Assembly: GCF_900113435.1 (NCBI RefSeq)
Contig: NZ_FOPG01000002.1
Coordinates: 682,001-746,000, forward strand
Length of the DNA: 64,000 nt
Direction: 5' to 3'
Source of the DNA: Sulfitobacter dubius
Lineage (GTDB): Bacteria > Pseudomonadota > Alphaproteobacteria > Rhodobacterales > Rhodobacteraceae
The notes under the pieces were generated by a model. The model made no database searches. It had not been told where the DNA came from and worked only from the letters and a program-made list of their open reading frames with translations. Both the position numbers and the translations under genes were made by a program. Below, piece after piece: positions 1 to 8,874 of the stretch (the first letter of the stretch is position 1; each line of letters opens with the position of its first letter).

Positions 1-1153
1 GCAGACCGGGCAGGGCGTTGATCGCGGCCATGCCCATGTCGCGGGCCAGTCGCAAAAGCGCATTATCATTCGAAAACAATCGGTTGAAGCTGTCGGTCGC
101 CAGCGCAAGGCTGGCGTTGTCGAACCGCCGCCATTCCTGATAGCGCGCCAATACCGCATCATTGCCGGGGTCTTCGCCCCGGCGCACCGCATCAGCGATT
201 ACCTCGGCCAAGGCCGCCACATCGCGTAGACCCGCGTTCAGCCCTTGCCCCGCGATAGGGTGCACCCCATGGGCCGCGTCGCCCAAAAGCGCCACGCGCG
301 GGGCGGTCATGGAATGCGCCAGCGACAGGCCCAACGGATAGCTGTAGCGCGGGCCGGTCAAGGAAAGCTCCCCCAGAAAACTGCCAAAGCGCGGGCGCAG
401 CACGTCGAGGTATTGCGCATTCGGCAGGGCGTTGATCGCGGCGGCATTGGCGCTGGCTTCGCTCCAGACGATGAGGGAGCGGTTACCCGTCAGCGGTAGG
501 ATTGCCAGCGGGCCGGGAGGCATGAAAAATTGATGTGCGATGCCGTGGTGCGGTTTTTCGTGATCGACCACACAGACCAGCGCCGTCTGCGCGTAGGACC
601 ATGCGATGCGCTTGATGCCCGCGCGTTCAGCCGTGCCGCTGCCGCGTCCATCGGCCCCCACGGCCAGCCGCGCGCGCAGGGTCTTGCCACCCCCCAGCGT
701 CAGGGTGATGCCGGTCGGCTTGACCGTTTGATCGGTGACGCGGGTGTCGTTCAACATGGTGATCGCCGGATCAGCCGCGACGGCCTTTAGCAAGGCGCGC
801 CGCAGGTGGCGGTCTTCGACCATATGACCCATCGGGCCTTCTTCGATCTCGGCATGGTCGAAATGCATGAACATCGGCGAGGGGCCGGTTCCGGCACGCC
901 CATCTGTAACTTTGATCTCAAGCATCGGCTGTGCGTCACCGGCGATTTCGGGCCAGACGCCGATGCCTTCCATTAGCCGCACCGAGGTCAGCGCCAGCGC
1001 ATAGGCTCGGCCATCGAATTCGGCGTCGTCAAAGGTCTGCGCGGGCAGGGCGTCACTCACCGTCACGCGCAATCCTGCGCGGCTGAGGGCCAAGGCAAGG
1101 GCGGGGCCGTTCAATCCGCCGCCGATGATCGCGATATCGTGGTCAAAATCCAT
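1..1153 (-). CDS. UbiH/UbiF/COQ6-family FAD-dependent hydroxylase (3' end outside window)
   Basis: Translating the minus strand from the ATG at 1153 gives 384 residues that run off the window edge; the family is about 400 long, so only the last few residues are missing. The N-terminus (MDFDHDIAIIGGGLNGPALA) is a Rossmann dinucleotide motif for FAD. Near residue 300 the second FAD motif reads GDAAHGVHPIAGQGLNAG, the hallmark of UbiH/UbiF/VisC/COQ6 aromatic hydroxylases, which add ring hydroxyls during ubiquinone synthesis. An AGGG sequence lies just upstream of the start. The gene is divergent from the amidase, with about 85 nt between starts. Which ring position it hydroxylates cannot be told from sequence alone. 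Confidence 0.88.
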   Translation of the reverse strand, partial: MDFDHDIAIIGGGLNGPALALALSRAGLRVTVSDALPAQTFDDAEFDGRAYALALTSVRLMEGIGVWPEIAGDAQPMLEIKVTDGRAGTGPSPMFMHFDHAEIEEGPMGHMVEDRHLRRALLKAVAADPAITMLNDTRVTDQTVKPTGITLTLGGGKTLRARLAVGADGRGSGTAERAGIKRIAWSYAQTALVCVVDHEKPHHGIAHQFFMPPGPLAILPLTGNRSLIVWSEASANAAAINALPNAQYLDVLRPRFGSFLGELSLTGPRYSYPLGLSLAHSMTAPRVALLGDAAHGVHPIAGQGLNAGLRDVAALAEVIADAVRRGEDPGNDAVLARYQEWRRFDNASLALATDSFNRLFSNDNALLRLARDMGMAAINALPGL

Positions 1154-1238
1154 GGCCCTAGATATGACCTGCGCGCGGGGATTGTCCATGCGCCGAACGG
1201 TCGCTAGGTTCGCCAAGAACAGCGGCGAGGGGAATGAC

Positions 1239-2573
1239 ATGCAAGAATGGTTGGAAATGACGGCGGCGGATCTGGGGCGCGGGATCGCGGCGGGCGATAT
1301 CGACCCGGTGGCGCTCTGCGATACCTATCTTGATGCCATCGACGCACATCCGATGCGCGACCGTATCTATGCCCGCGTCACCCCCGACCGCGCCCGCGCC
1401 GAAGCCGCCGCCGCGGCTGAGCGTGCCCGCGACGGCCAGCGCCTGTCGCCGCTTGATGGTGTCCCGATCTCTTGGAAAGACCTATTCGATACCGCTGCCA
1501 CAGCGACGGAGGCGGGAACCAAGCTGCTAGAGGGCCGCGTGCCGGAGCGTGATGCGGAAGTTCTGGCCAATGCGACCGCGATGGGTTTGGTCTGTCTGGG
1601 CAAAACCCACATGAGCGAATTGGCCTTCTCGGGCCTCGGTCATAACCCCAGCACCGCGACGCCGCCCTGTGTGAACGAGCCGGACAGTGTCTCGGGCGGC
1701 TCATCTTCCGGGGCTGCGGCCTCGGTCGCCTTTGGCTTGGCGGCGGCGGCGATTGGGTCGGATACGGGCGGCTCGGTGCGTATCCCGGCGGCGTGGAACG
1801 ATTTGGTGGGGCTTAAAACCACGGCTGGGCGGGTCTCCCTTTCCGGGACGGTGCCGCTGGCGGCAAAGTTCGACACGGTTGGCCCGCTTTGCCGTTCGGT
1901 TGAGGACGCGGCGCTGCTGCTGGGTATTTTGGAAGGGGCGAAGCCTGCTGATTTGCAAGAGAGTGAGTTGGAAGGCTGCCGCTTTGCGGTGCTGACCAAT
2001 GTCGTGATGGAGGAGCTTTCCGAAGAACCGAAAGCGGCTTTCGAAGCGGCAGTGGAACGGCTGAGAGAGGCCGGTGCCACAGTTGATGAAATCGCCGTGC
2101 CCGAGGTCGAAGACGCGATGCCGCTGAGTTCTTGTCTCTACACCACCGAAGCCTACGGTCTTTGGCGAGATGTCATTGAGGCCAATCCAGAGGCGATGTT
2201 CACCGAAATTCTTGAGCGTTTTCGGTTAGGTAAGGGGTTCTCCGGCCCCGATTACGTTGCCGCTTGGGCCAAACTTGATCTGGCGCGGGCGGGCTATGAC
2301 CGGGCCGTGGCGGGCTATGACGCCGTACTGGTGCCGACCGCGCCGATGCTGCCACCGAACATTGAGCGGCTGAACAGCGACCATGACTACTACCTCGCGC
2401 AGAATCTCCTGTCTCTACGCAACACGCGAGTCGCGAATCTCATGGGGCTCTGCGCGCTTACGTTGCCGACCGGCGCGCCGTCATGCGGCATCTCTTTTAT
2501 GGCTGCGCCCAATGCCGAGGAACAGCTTTTGCGCCTTGGTGCAGCGGCTGAAACGGCCCTACGCAAGGCATAA
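1239..2573 (+). CDS. Amidase-signature family hydrolase
   Basis: The protein is 444 aa when started at ATG 1239, which has a GAGGGG ribosome site 5-10 nt upstream; an upstream in-frame start at 1125 would overlap the divergent ubiH-like gene and has no such site. The Ser-cisSer-Lys triad of the amidase signature family is visible: Lys80 in ISWKDL, Ser155 in SGGSSSG and nucleophile Ser179 in GSDTGGSVR. These enzymes hydrolyse amide bonds in the cytoplasm. There is no gatB or gatC next to it, so it is probably a catabolic amidase rather than the GatA subunit of the tRNA amidotransferase. The substrate cannot be predicted. Confidence 0.88.
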   Translation: MQEWLEMTAADLGRGIAAGDIDPVALCDTYLDAIDAHPMRDRIYARVTPDRARAEAAAAAERARDGQRLSPLDGVPISWKDLFDTAATATEAGTKLLEGRVPERDAEVLANATAMGLVCLGKTHMSELAFSGLGHNPSTATPPCVNEPDSVSGGSSSGAAASVAFGLAAAAIGSDTGGSVRIPAAWNDLVGLKTTAGRVSLSGTVPLAAKFDTVGPLCRSVEDAALLLGILEGAKPADLQESELEGCRFAVLTNVVMEELSEEPKAAFEAAVERLREAGATVDEIAVPEVEDAMPLSSCLYTTEAYGLWRDVIEANPEAMFTEILERFRLGKGFSGPDYVAAWAKLDLARAGYDRAVAGYDAVLVPTAPMLPPNIERLNSDHDYYLAQNLLSLRNTRVANLMGLCALTLPTGAPSCGISFMAAPNAEEQLLRLGAAAETALRKA

Positions 2574-2596
2574 CAGCGCACGACCGAAAAGCCACA

Positions 2597-2641
2597 AGGG
2601 CCGCAAATCTCCCGGTTTTTCTGGACGGGAGAGGCGGCCTT
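2597..2641. other. Long imperfect inverted repeat between amidase and aminotransferase
   Basis: The inner arms TCTCCCG (2608-2614) and CGGGAGA (2626-2632) pair perfectly around an 11-nt loop. Outer arms GGCCGC (2599-2604) and GCGGCC (2634-2639) extend the stem past a small asymmetric bulge. No T-run follows on the plus strand. On the minus strand the hairpin is followed by TTTT, but no minus-strand gene ends here. It could be a weak terminator of the amidase gene or an RNA structure in the leader of the next gene. Confidence 0.45.
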
Positions 2642-2693
2642 GGGTACCTTGGGGCAAACGGGGCATGAATGATCCCGATCCGAGGCAGTTTTG

Positions 2694-3878
2694 ATGATGT
2701 ATTCCGAGCGGTTTTCGAACCTTCCGGCCCACGTGTGGCCGCGCCTGCGCGCCTTGCTTGATGGGCATGAGGGCGGTGGCACGCCTATCCATATGACCAT
2801 TGGCGAGCCGAAACATGCGTTTCCGGCTTGGGTCACGGATGAGATCACGAAACACGCCGAAGGCTTTAACAAGTACCCGCCAAACGACGGCTCGCCCGAA
2901 TTGCGCGGCGCCATCGCCGCATGGATTGCCCGCCGCTACGGGGTCGAGATGGACCCCGACAGCGAGGTTATGGCCCTGAACGGCACCCGCGAGGGGCTGT
3001 ACAACGCCGTCATCGCGCTCTGCCCAACGACCAAGAATGGGGAGAAATCGGCGATTCTGATGCCGAACCCCTTTTACCAAGTCTATATGATCGGCGCGAT
3101 TTCGGGCGCGGCGGAGCCGATCATGGTCCCCGCCACCGCCGAGACCGGGCATTTGCCCGATTTCGCCAGCTTGCCCGAAGAGGTGCTCCGCCGCACCACG
3201 GCGGCTTACCTTTGTTCGCCCGCCAACCCGCAGGGTGTCGTCGCCAGCCGCGATTACTGGGCCGATTTGATCGCGCTGGCCGAGAAATATGATTTCCTGA
3301 TTTTCGCCGATGAATGCTATTCCGAGATCTACCGCGACACGCCGCCCACCGGCGCGCTGGAGGTGGTTAAGGAACTCGGCACCGACCGCAACCGCGTGGT
3401 GATCTTTCACTCGCTGTCGAAACGCTCCAACCTGCCAGGGCTGCGGGCGGGTTTTGCCGCCAGCGGGCCAGAGACGATGCGCGAGATCAAACAGTTGCGC
3501 AATTACGCGGGCGCGCCATTGCCGCTGCCTTTGCAGCAGGCCGCTGCCGCCGTTTGGGCGGATGAAGCGCATGTGGAGGAGAACCGTGCGCTCTACCAAG
3601 AGAAATACGCCATCGCCGACCGTATCTTTGGCAATGTGCCGGGCTATGCGAGCCCCGAGGCGGGGTTCTTCTTGTGGCTCCCGGTCGAGGATGATGAGGC
3701 CGCGGCGCTGAGACTGTGGCGCGAGACAGGCGTGCGGGTGCTGCCCGGCAGCTATCTGGCGCAGAACGTTGCCGGGGGGAACCCCGGGCAGAATTACATT
3801 CGGGTCGCCTTGGTGGCCCCAAAAGACGAGACGACGCGCGGGTTGGAAGCGATCCGCGACTGTTTGTATTCGACATAA
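2694..3878 (+). CDS. Class I/II PLP aminotransferase, probable succinyldiaminopimelate transaminase (DapC-like)
   Basis: This is a 394-aa fold-type I aminotransferase. The PLP-binding lysine is Lys243 in SLSKRSNLPGLRAG, followed by the phosphate-binding arginine motif; the substrate-loop region reads TIGEPKHAFP near residue 37. Three candidate starts (TTG 2691, ATG 2694, ATG 2697) are clustered; GAGG at 2682-2685 best suits ATG 2694. The overall pattern fits the DapC-type N-succinyl-LL-diaminopimelate transaminases of alphaproteobacteria, acting in lysine and peptidoglycan precursor synthesis, and dapB lies elsewhere in this window. The substrate assignment is inference; a general aspartate or aromatic aminotransferase is the main alternative. 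ftsK follows 12 nt downstream. Confidence 0.82.
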   Translation: MMYSERFSNLPAHVWPRLRALLDGHEGGGTPIHMTIGEPKHAFPAWVTDEITKHAEGFNKYPPNDGSPELRGAIAAWIARRYGVEMDPDSEVMALNGTREGLYNAVIALCPTTKNGEKSAILMPNPFYQVYMIGAISGAAEPIMVPATAETGHLPDFASLPEEVLRRTTAAYLCSPANPQGVVASRDYWADLIALAEKYDFLIFADECYSEIYRDTPPTGALEVVKELGTDRNRVVIFHSLSKRSNLPGLRAGFAASGPETMREIKQLRNYAGAPLPLPLQQAAAAVWADEAHVEENRALYQEKYAIADRIFGNVPGYASPEAGFFLWLPVEDDEAAALRLWRETGVRVLPGSYLAQNVAGGNPGQNYIRVALVAPKDETTRGLEAIRDCLYST

Positions 3879-3890
3879 GCGAGGGACGAC

Positions 3891-6806
3891 ATGGCATATC
3901 AGACACGGGGACGCGATCCATTGCTAGACAGCAACATGGCCCAGGCAATCGAAAAGCGCGGTCGTGAACTGCTGGGGCTGGCGCTGATCATGCTGGGCAT
4001 TATGGCCGCCATGATGATCGGCAGCTACACGCCCGACGATCCCAACTGGATGGTCTCGACCGATGCGCCGGTGCAGAACTGGATGGGCCGGATCGGTGCC
4101 TCCATCGCGGCACCACTGTTCATGATCGTGGGCTGGGGCGCTTGGGGCATCGCCATCGTCCTGCTGTTCTGGGGTGGGCGTTTCGCGCTGCATCAAGGCG
4201 ACGACCGCGCTCTTGGGCGTCTGATCTTTGCCCCCATCGCCGTCGCTCTTGGGGCGATCTATGCCGCGACGCTGGCCCCCGGTCAGGAATGGCTGCTGAC
4301 CCATAGCTTTGGTCTGGGCGGGCTTTTTGGCGATACCGTCATGGGCGCGCTGCTGACGATCCTGCCCATCGGCTCGACCCTGACGGTCAAGCTGATGTCG
4401 CTTTTGATGGGCGTGGCGATTCTGGCTCTGGGCGCGTTTGTGCTGGGCTTTACCAAGGCCGAGCTGATGCGCATCACGCGGTTCCTGCTGGTCGGTCTGA
4501 TCATGGCCTATGCCGGGTTGATGACCTTGTTGGGCCGAGGGGCCAGCGGTGCCGTCGTTGCCGCGCAGAACCTGTCGGCCCGTCAGGCCGAGCGTCGTGA
4601 GCGCCGCCGGCAAGAGGCTGAGGAAGCCGAGACTTGGGCCGCACAGGATGCTGGTCAGGATTATTACGCACAGCAAGCCCCTATGCCTGAGCCGGAAGCA
4701 GAGCCGCGCAGCCTGTTTGGCCGGATGCCCGGTCTTATCAAACGCCCCGAGGCAGACGATATGCCCGAGCCGGAACTGATCGAGACCTACAGCGATGCCA
4801 TCGTGGATGAAACTCCGGGCGAGGAGCGGATCAAAAGCAAGATCGCAGATGTCATCAAGAACCGTGTCCGCAATGCCAATGCGATCCACACGCCTACAAC
4901 CGCGCCGCTGACCAGGGGCCGGGGCCGTGGGCCGGACCCGCTGTTGCTGAACACCAGCCAGTCCGCCACCCTACGCGCCGAGCCGCCACTGACCGCAGGC
5001 GCGGCCACCCTGCGCCCCGAGCCGCTGCTGCGCAAACCGCAGGTACAGCCTGAGCCGGCACCGGAGCCGATGGTCGAAGAGCCGATGATGTACGAGCCGA
5101 CGGTTCAGGGCTACGAGGATACAGTAGCCTCTGAAACCCTGCCGTTGCAGCAAGCGCCCGCGCCAGAGGCGATGAAAATCCCCGTGGCCGAGCCGCGCAA
5201 GGTGGTGCAGCAGCCCACCCGCAAACCCGTCCAGCCCTCGAAACAGGCGCAGGTCGAAGCGCAGCCCACCTTGACCTTCGACGACACGCACCCCGGTTTC
5301 GAATTGCCGCCGCTGAGCCTTTTGGAAAGCCCCGAGAGCGTGCAGCGCCTGCACCTGAGCGACGAGGCGCTGGAAGAAAACGCGCGGATGCTGGAAACAG
5401 TGCTCGATGATTACGGCGTGAAGGGCGAGATCGTCGCCGTGCGCCCCGGTCCGGTTGTCACGATGTATGAGCTTGAGCCTGCGCCGGGCCTCAAAGCCAG
5501 CCGTGTGATCGGTCTTGCAGACGATATCGCGCGCTCCATGGCTGCCCTTTCCGCCCGTGTGTCTACCGTGCCCGGCCGCAGCGTGATCGGGATCGAACTG
5601 CCCAACGAGCACCGCGAGAAGGTGATTCTGCGCGAGATCCTGTCGAGCCGTGATTTCGGCGACGGCAACCAGCGCCTGCCGCTGGCGCTTGGTAAGGACA
5701 TCGGCGGTGATCCGGTTGTCGCCAACCTCGCGAAAATGCCACACCTGCTGATCGCGGGGACCACAGGGTCGGGTAAATCCGTGGCGATCAACACGATGAT
5801 CCTGTCGCTGCTGTACAAGCTGACACCGCAGGAATGCCGGATGATCATGATCGACCCCAAGATGCTGGAACTGTCGGTCTATGACGGCATTCCGCATCTA
5901 CTGTCCCCGGTTGTGACCGATCCGAAAAAGGCCGTGGTCGCGCTGAAATGGACCGTGGGCGAGATGGAAGAGCGCTATCGCAAGATGTCCAAGATGGGCG
6001 TGCGGAACATAGAAGGCTACAACGGCCGCGTCCGCGAAGCGCTGGCCAAGGGCGAGATGTTCTCCCGCACCGTGCAGACCGGTTTTGACGAGGACACCGG
6101 CGAGCCGATTTTTGAGACCGAAGAAAATACCCCCGAGGCGCTGCCCTATATCGTCGTTATCGTCGACGAGATGGCCGACCTGATGATGGTCGCGGGCAAG
6201 GAAATCGAAGCCTGCATTCAGCGTCTGGCGCAGATGGCGCGGGCATCGGGTATCCACTTGATCATGGCGACGCAGCGTCCGTCCGTGGACGTTATCACCG
6301 GCACGATCAAAGCGAACTTCCCCACGCGGATTTCCTTCCAAGTCACTTCGAAAATCGACAGCCGCACGATCTTGGGTGAGATGGGTGCCGAGCAGCTGCT
6401 AGGCATGGGCGACATGCTCTATATGGCGGGCGGGGCCAAGATTACCCGCTGCCATGGCCCCTTCGTCAGCGATGAAGAGGTCGAAGAGATCGTCAACCAC
6501 CTCAAGCAGTTCGGTGAGCCCGACTATGTCGGCGGCGTGGTCGAAGGGCCGTCCGAGGACAAGGAAAGCAACATCGACGCGGTGCTGGGCCTTGGCGGCA
6601 ATACCGATGGCGAAGACGCGCTTTATGACACCGCCGTTCAGGTGGTCATCAAAGACCGCAAATGCTCGACCTCCTACATCCAGCGGAAACTGGCGATCGG
6701 CTATAACAAGGCCGCGCGACTGGTGGAGCAGATGGAAGACGAAGGGCTTGTCTCTCCGGCCAACCACGTCGGCAAGCGCGAAATTCTGGTGCCGGAACAG
6801 GCATAG
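3891..6806 (+). CDS. ftsK: DNA translocase FtsK
   Basis: The 971-aa protein has the full FtsK plan. Hydrophobic membrane segments fill roughly residues 25-215 and anchor it at the division septum. A low-complexity Pro/Glu-rich linker follows to about 490. The motor then shows Walker A GTTGSGKS (623-630) and Walker [10 protein letters not shown] around Asp759-Glu760. The C-terminal winged-helix gamma domain (about 905-968, with [18 protein letters not shown]) reads KOPS sequences. FtsK pumps chromosomal DNA and activates XerCD recombination at dif during division. The start at 3891 has GAGGGA five nt upstream. The gene follows the aminotransferase by 12 nt, so the two may be co-transcribed. 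Confidence 0.97.
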   Translation: MAYQTRGRDPLLDSNMAQAIEKRGRELLGLALIMLGIMAAMMIGSYTPDDPNWMVSTDAPVQNWMGRIGASIAAPLFMIVGWGAWGIAIVLLFWGGRFALHQGDDRALGRLIFAPIAVALGAIYAATLAPGQEWLLTHSFGLGGLFGDTVMGALLTILPIGSTLTVKLMSLLMGVAILALGAFVLGFTKAELMRITRFLLVGLIMAYAGLMTLLGRGASGAVVAAQNLSARQAERRERRRQEAEEAETWAAQDAGQDYYAQQAPMPEPEAEPRSLFGRMPGLIKRPEADDMPEPELIETYSDAIVDETPGEERIKSKIADVIKNRVRNANAIHTPTTAPLTRGRGRGPDPLLLNTSQSATLRAEPPLTAGAATLRPEPLLRKPQVQPEPAPEPMVEEPMMYEPTVQGYEDTVASETLPLQQAPAPEAMKIPVAEPRKVVQQPTRKPVQPSKQAQVEAQPTLTFDDTHPGFELPPLSLLESPESVQRLHLSDEALEENARMLETVLDDYGVKGEIVAVRPGPVVTMYELEPAPGLKASRVIGLADDIARSMAALSARVSTVPGRSVIGIELPNEHREKVILREILSSRDFGDGNQRLPLALGKDIGGDPVVANLAKMPHLLIAGTTGSGKSVAINTMILSLLYKLTPQECRMIMIDPKMLELSVYDGIPHLLSPVVTDPKKAVVALKWTVGEMEERYRKMSKMGVRNIEGYNGRVREALAKGEMFSRTVQTGFDEDTGEPIFETEENTPEALPYIVVIVDEMADLMMVAGKEIEACIQRLAQMARASGIHLIMATQRPSVDVITGTIKANFPTRISFQVTSKIDSRTILGEMGAEQLLGMGDMLYMAGGAKITRCHGPFVSDEEVEEIVNHLKQFGEPDYVGGVVEGPSEDKESNIDAVLGLGGNTDGEDALYDTAVQVVIKDRKCSTSYIQRKLAIGYNKAARLVEQMEDEGLVSPANHVGKREILVPEQA

Positions 6807-6843
6807 GGGGCGATCTCCCCCTCCCCTCTTGGGGGATAGACAT

Positions 6844-6881
6844 AAAAACACCGCCCGGATCACTGTCCTGGCGATGTTTTT
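6844..6881 (+). terminator. Probable intrinsic terminator after ftsK
   Basis: Arms AAAAACACCGCC (6844-6855) and GGCGATGTTTTT (6870-6881) pair with a single mismatch around a 14-nt loop, and the right arm ends in a T-run with two further Ts. It lies about 40 nt after the ftsK stop and before lolA. Confidence 0.6.
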
Positions 6882-6983
6882 TATGGGCCGGGTGAGGGGT
6901 GATAGCGAAAAACCGCCCCCTGATATCGAATATCACGGCAACCCGCCCTATGTCAGAGCGTGAGGCAACACAGGACGAACAAC

Positions 6984-7589
6984 ATGCGTAAACTTACTTC
7001 TGCGATTCTGGCGATTGGTTTGGCCGTATCCGCCCCCCTCGCGGCGGCTGCGCAGCAACTGTCGCTGGGCGAGATTTCGGGCTATCTGAACCAGCTTCGG
7101 ACCGCCAAGGGCGATTTCACCCAGATCAACGATGATGGCTCCATCAGTTCGGGCACGATCTATATCAAACGCCCCGGTAAGGTACGTTTTGAATATAACG
7201 CCCCCGATTCTGGGCTGGTCATTGCGGGCGCGAACACGGTTGTGATCTACGACAAAAAATCCAACCAACCGGCAGAGACCTATCCGCTGGCGCGTACCCC
7301 TCTGTCGATCATCTTGGCGGAAAATGTCGATCTGGGCCGTGCCAAGATGGTGACCGGTCACAGCTATGACGGCACCGCCACCACGGTCACGGCCCAAGAC
7401 CCCGCGAACCCGCAGTATGGTAACATCCAGATGAAGTTCACCGGCAACCCGGTGCAACTGCGCCAGTGGATCATCAATGACGGCAATGGCAGTGCCACAA
7501 CCGTCGTGCTGGGTGACATGCAGGTCGGCGGCAATATCGCCAATAGCTTGTTTGACACCGCAGGCGCACGGGCTGGCAGCAAGCGCTAA
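6984..7589 (+). CDS. lolA: Outer-membrane lipoprotein carrier protein LolA
   Basis: The 201-aa protein starts at ATG 6984, preceded by AGGAC; a GTG at 6960 would only add an improbable extension before the signal peptide. Residues 1-23 form a Sec signal (MRKLTSAILAIGLAVSAPLA...). The mature part shows the LolA beta-barrel pattern, with KGDFTQ, GTIYIKRPGKVRFEY and DKKSNQ. LolA shuttles lipoproteins from the LolCDE complex across the periplasm to the outer membrane. A transglycosylase-like lipoprotein lies convergent to it. The ftsK-lolA order is common in Rhodobacteraceae. Confidence 0.92.
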   Translation: MRKLTSAILAIGLAVSAPLAAAAQQLSLGEISGYLNQLRTAKGDFTQINDDGSISSGTIYIKRPGKVRFEYNAPDSGLVIAGANTVVIYDKKSNQPAETYPLARTPLSIILAENVDLGRAKMVTGHSYDGTATTVTAQDPANPQYGNIQMKFTGNPVQLRQWIINDGNGSATTVVLGDMQVGGNIANSLFDTAGARAGSKR

Positions 7590-7606
7590 GCGGCCCTGCA
7601 GAAACA

Positions 7607-7639
7607 AAAACGCCCCGGTTCGATGAGCCGGGGCGTTTT
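7607..7639. terminator. Bidirectional intrinsic terminator between lolA and the convergent lipoprotein gene
   Basis: CGCCCCGG (7611-7618) and CCGGGGCG (7628-7635) form a perfect 8-bp GC stem. AAAA precedes it and TTTT follows it, so it can terminate transcription in both directions. Confidence 0.85.
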
Positions 7640-7663
7640 GCGTTTAGAACTGGCTGCGGGCAT

Positions 7664-8254
7664 TTACCAACCGCGCAGGCGGCATCCGGCGATTTGACGT
7701 TCATACAGCTTTGAGCGCGAATCGACCTTGCCGGCGACGCCAACCAGCCACGCCTTGCTGTTGTAGCTCTGCCGGGAAAAACCGGTGTGGCCTTCGTGAT
7801 AGGCAAGGTATTGGTTCCGGGCGTCATGCAGGGAAACGCCGTTCCGATCGCGCGTCAGGTTCATATACCATCCCATGAAATCGCTCGCGTCGCGGATTTC
7901 ATCGCGTTTCGCACGGCGGCGGCCTTCGGAGTTCAGATACTCATCCCATGTCGCGTCAAGCGCTTGCGAATAGCCAAAGGCACTGGATTGACGGCCCATG
8001 GGGATCACGCCCAGCACGTATTTGAACGGCGTCCGCGCGTCGGCCACGAATTTGCTTTCTTGGTGGATGGTGGCCATTTGCACGTGAATGGGCACCCCCC
8101 ATTTCCGTTCGGTCGCGCGGAATGCACGTAAATAATCGGGGCGCTCTTTCAGAATCGTGCAGGCGTTATCCAAATCGCGCGGGGCCGTTTGGGGGCCACC
8201 GCCGCAGGATGCAACCAGCAGCACGATAATCATTGCGCGAAGATGCTTGCTCAT
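7664..8254 (-). CDS. Lipoprotein with lytic-transglycosylase (SLT)-like domain
   Basis: The 196-aa protein has a short lipoprotein signal ending in the lipobox LVASC, with lipidated Cys17. The mature part begins like an SLT fold: WGVPIHVQMATIHQESKF, where Glu66 in the HQES motif occupies the position of the catalytic glutamate of soluble lytic transglycosylases. A later stretch (FGYSQALDATWDEYL) matches the second SLT motif region. It would cleave peptidoglycan glycan strands from a membrane-bound position. The domain is shorter and more divergent than Slt70 or MltC, so enzymatic activity is inferred from the glutamate and fold pattern only. It is convergent with lolA and shares its terminator. 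Confidence 0.72.
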   Translation of the reverse strand: MSKHLRAMIIVLLVASCGGGPQTAPRDLDNACTILKERPDYLRAFRATERKWGVPIHVQMATIHQESKFVADARTPFKYVLGVIPMGRQSSAFGYSQALDATWDEYLNSEGRRRAKRDEIRDASDFMGWYMNLTRDRNGVSLHDARNQYLAYHEGHTGFSRQSYNSKAWLVGVAGKVDSRSKLYERQIAGCRLRGW

Positions 8255-8512
8255 TTGCCTCTCGCCTCTCGTTTTTTATAGGTGCGTTTTTTTCAAGGAC
8301 TTTACCCGATTCCCGTGTCTCATCACATCACTAAATTAGCGTGATGGCCGCGCGGCTTGGCGGTATTGCGCTGATCGCACACCGCCTTGGGGGTGCCAAC
8401 GCCCGAAGGCCGCTGTCGGTACGCCGATCACAGTCTGTTTCTCTATGAACTATCGCCATGATTGGACAAACCCCTTGAAAGGGCTACCGTCGAGGGGTAG
8501 GGGCAGCATGTT

Positions 8513-8839
8513 ATGATACGTACGCGCGCAAAATATCACCTCGGGCAGGTCGTCCGTCACAAGAAGCATCCCTTCCGTGGCGTGATTTTTGATGTCGATC
8601 CGGAATTCGCCAATACCGAAGAATGGTACGAGTCGATCCCTGAAGAGAACCGCCCGGTGAAAGATCAGCCGTTCTATCATCTCTTGGCCGAGAATGATCA
8701 GAGCTATTATGTGGCTTATGTGTCCGAGCAAAACCTCGTCGCGGATTATTCGGGCGAGCCGGTGGATCACCCCGATATCCCCGATCTGTTTGGCCCTTTC
8801 ACCGATGGCGCCTATCCGCTGCATTTTCAGATGAACTGA
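8513..8839 (+). CDS. hspQ: Heat shock protein HspQ
   Basis: The 108-aa protein matches HspQ throughout: RAKYHLGQVVRHKKHPFRGVIFDVDP at the N-terminus, EEWYESIPEENRP in the middle and DQSYYVAYVSEQNL toward the end. HspQ is a small hemimethylated-DNA-binding-fold protein that acts as a specificity enhancer and substrate of the Lon protease in enterobacteria. ATG 8513 follows a GAGGGGTAGGGG purine tract; the ATG at 8508 runs into a stop after one codon. The gene stands alone, divergent from the SLT lipoprotein gene and convergent with the gamma-glutamyltransferase gene. Confidence 0.92.
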   Translation: MIRTRAKYHLGQVVRHKKHPFRGVIFDVDPEFANTEEWYESIPEENRPVKDQPFYHLLAENDQSYYVAYVSEQNLVADYSGEPVDHPDIPDLFGPFTDGAYPLHFQMN

Positions 8840-8843
8840 GCCC

Positions 8844-8861
8844 GGCGGGCTGATGCCCGCC
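8844..8861. terminator. Short GC hairpin between hspQ and ggt
   Basis: GGCGGGC (8844-8850) pairs perfectly with GCCCGCC (8855-8861) over a TGAT loop in the 35-nt gap between two convergent genes. There is no strong T-run on either side, so termination is probable from position rather than sequence. Confidence 0.5.
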
Positions 8862-8874
8862 AGACTTTCGCCAA

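Noticed and set aside
8474-8480. CTTGAAA upstream of hspQ as a heat-shock sigma -35 box
   Set aside because: No matching -10 element lies at the right distance, so an RpoH promoter cannot be claimed.
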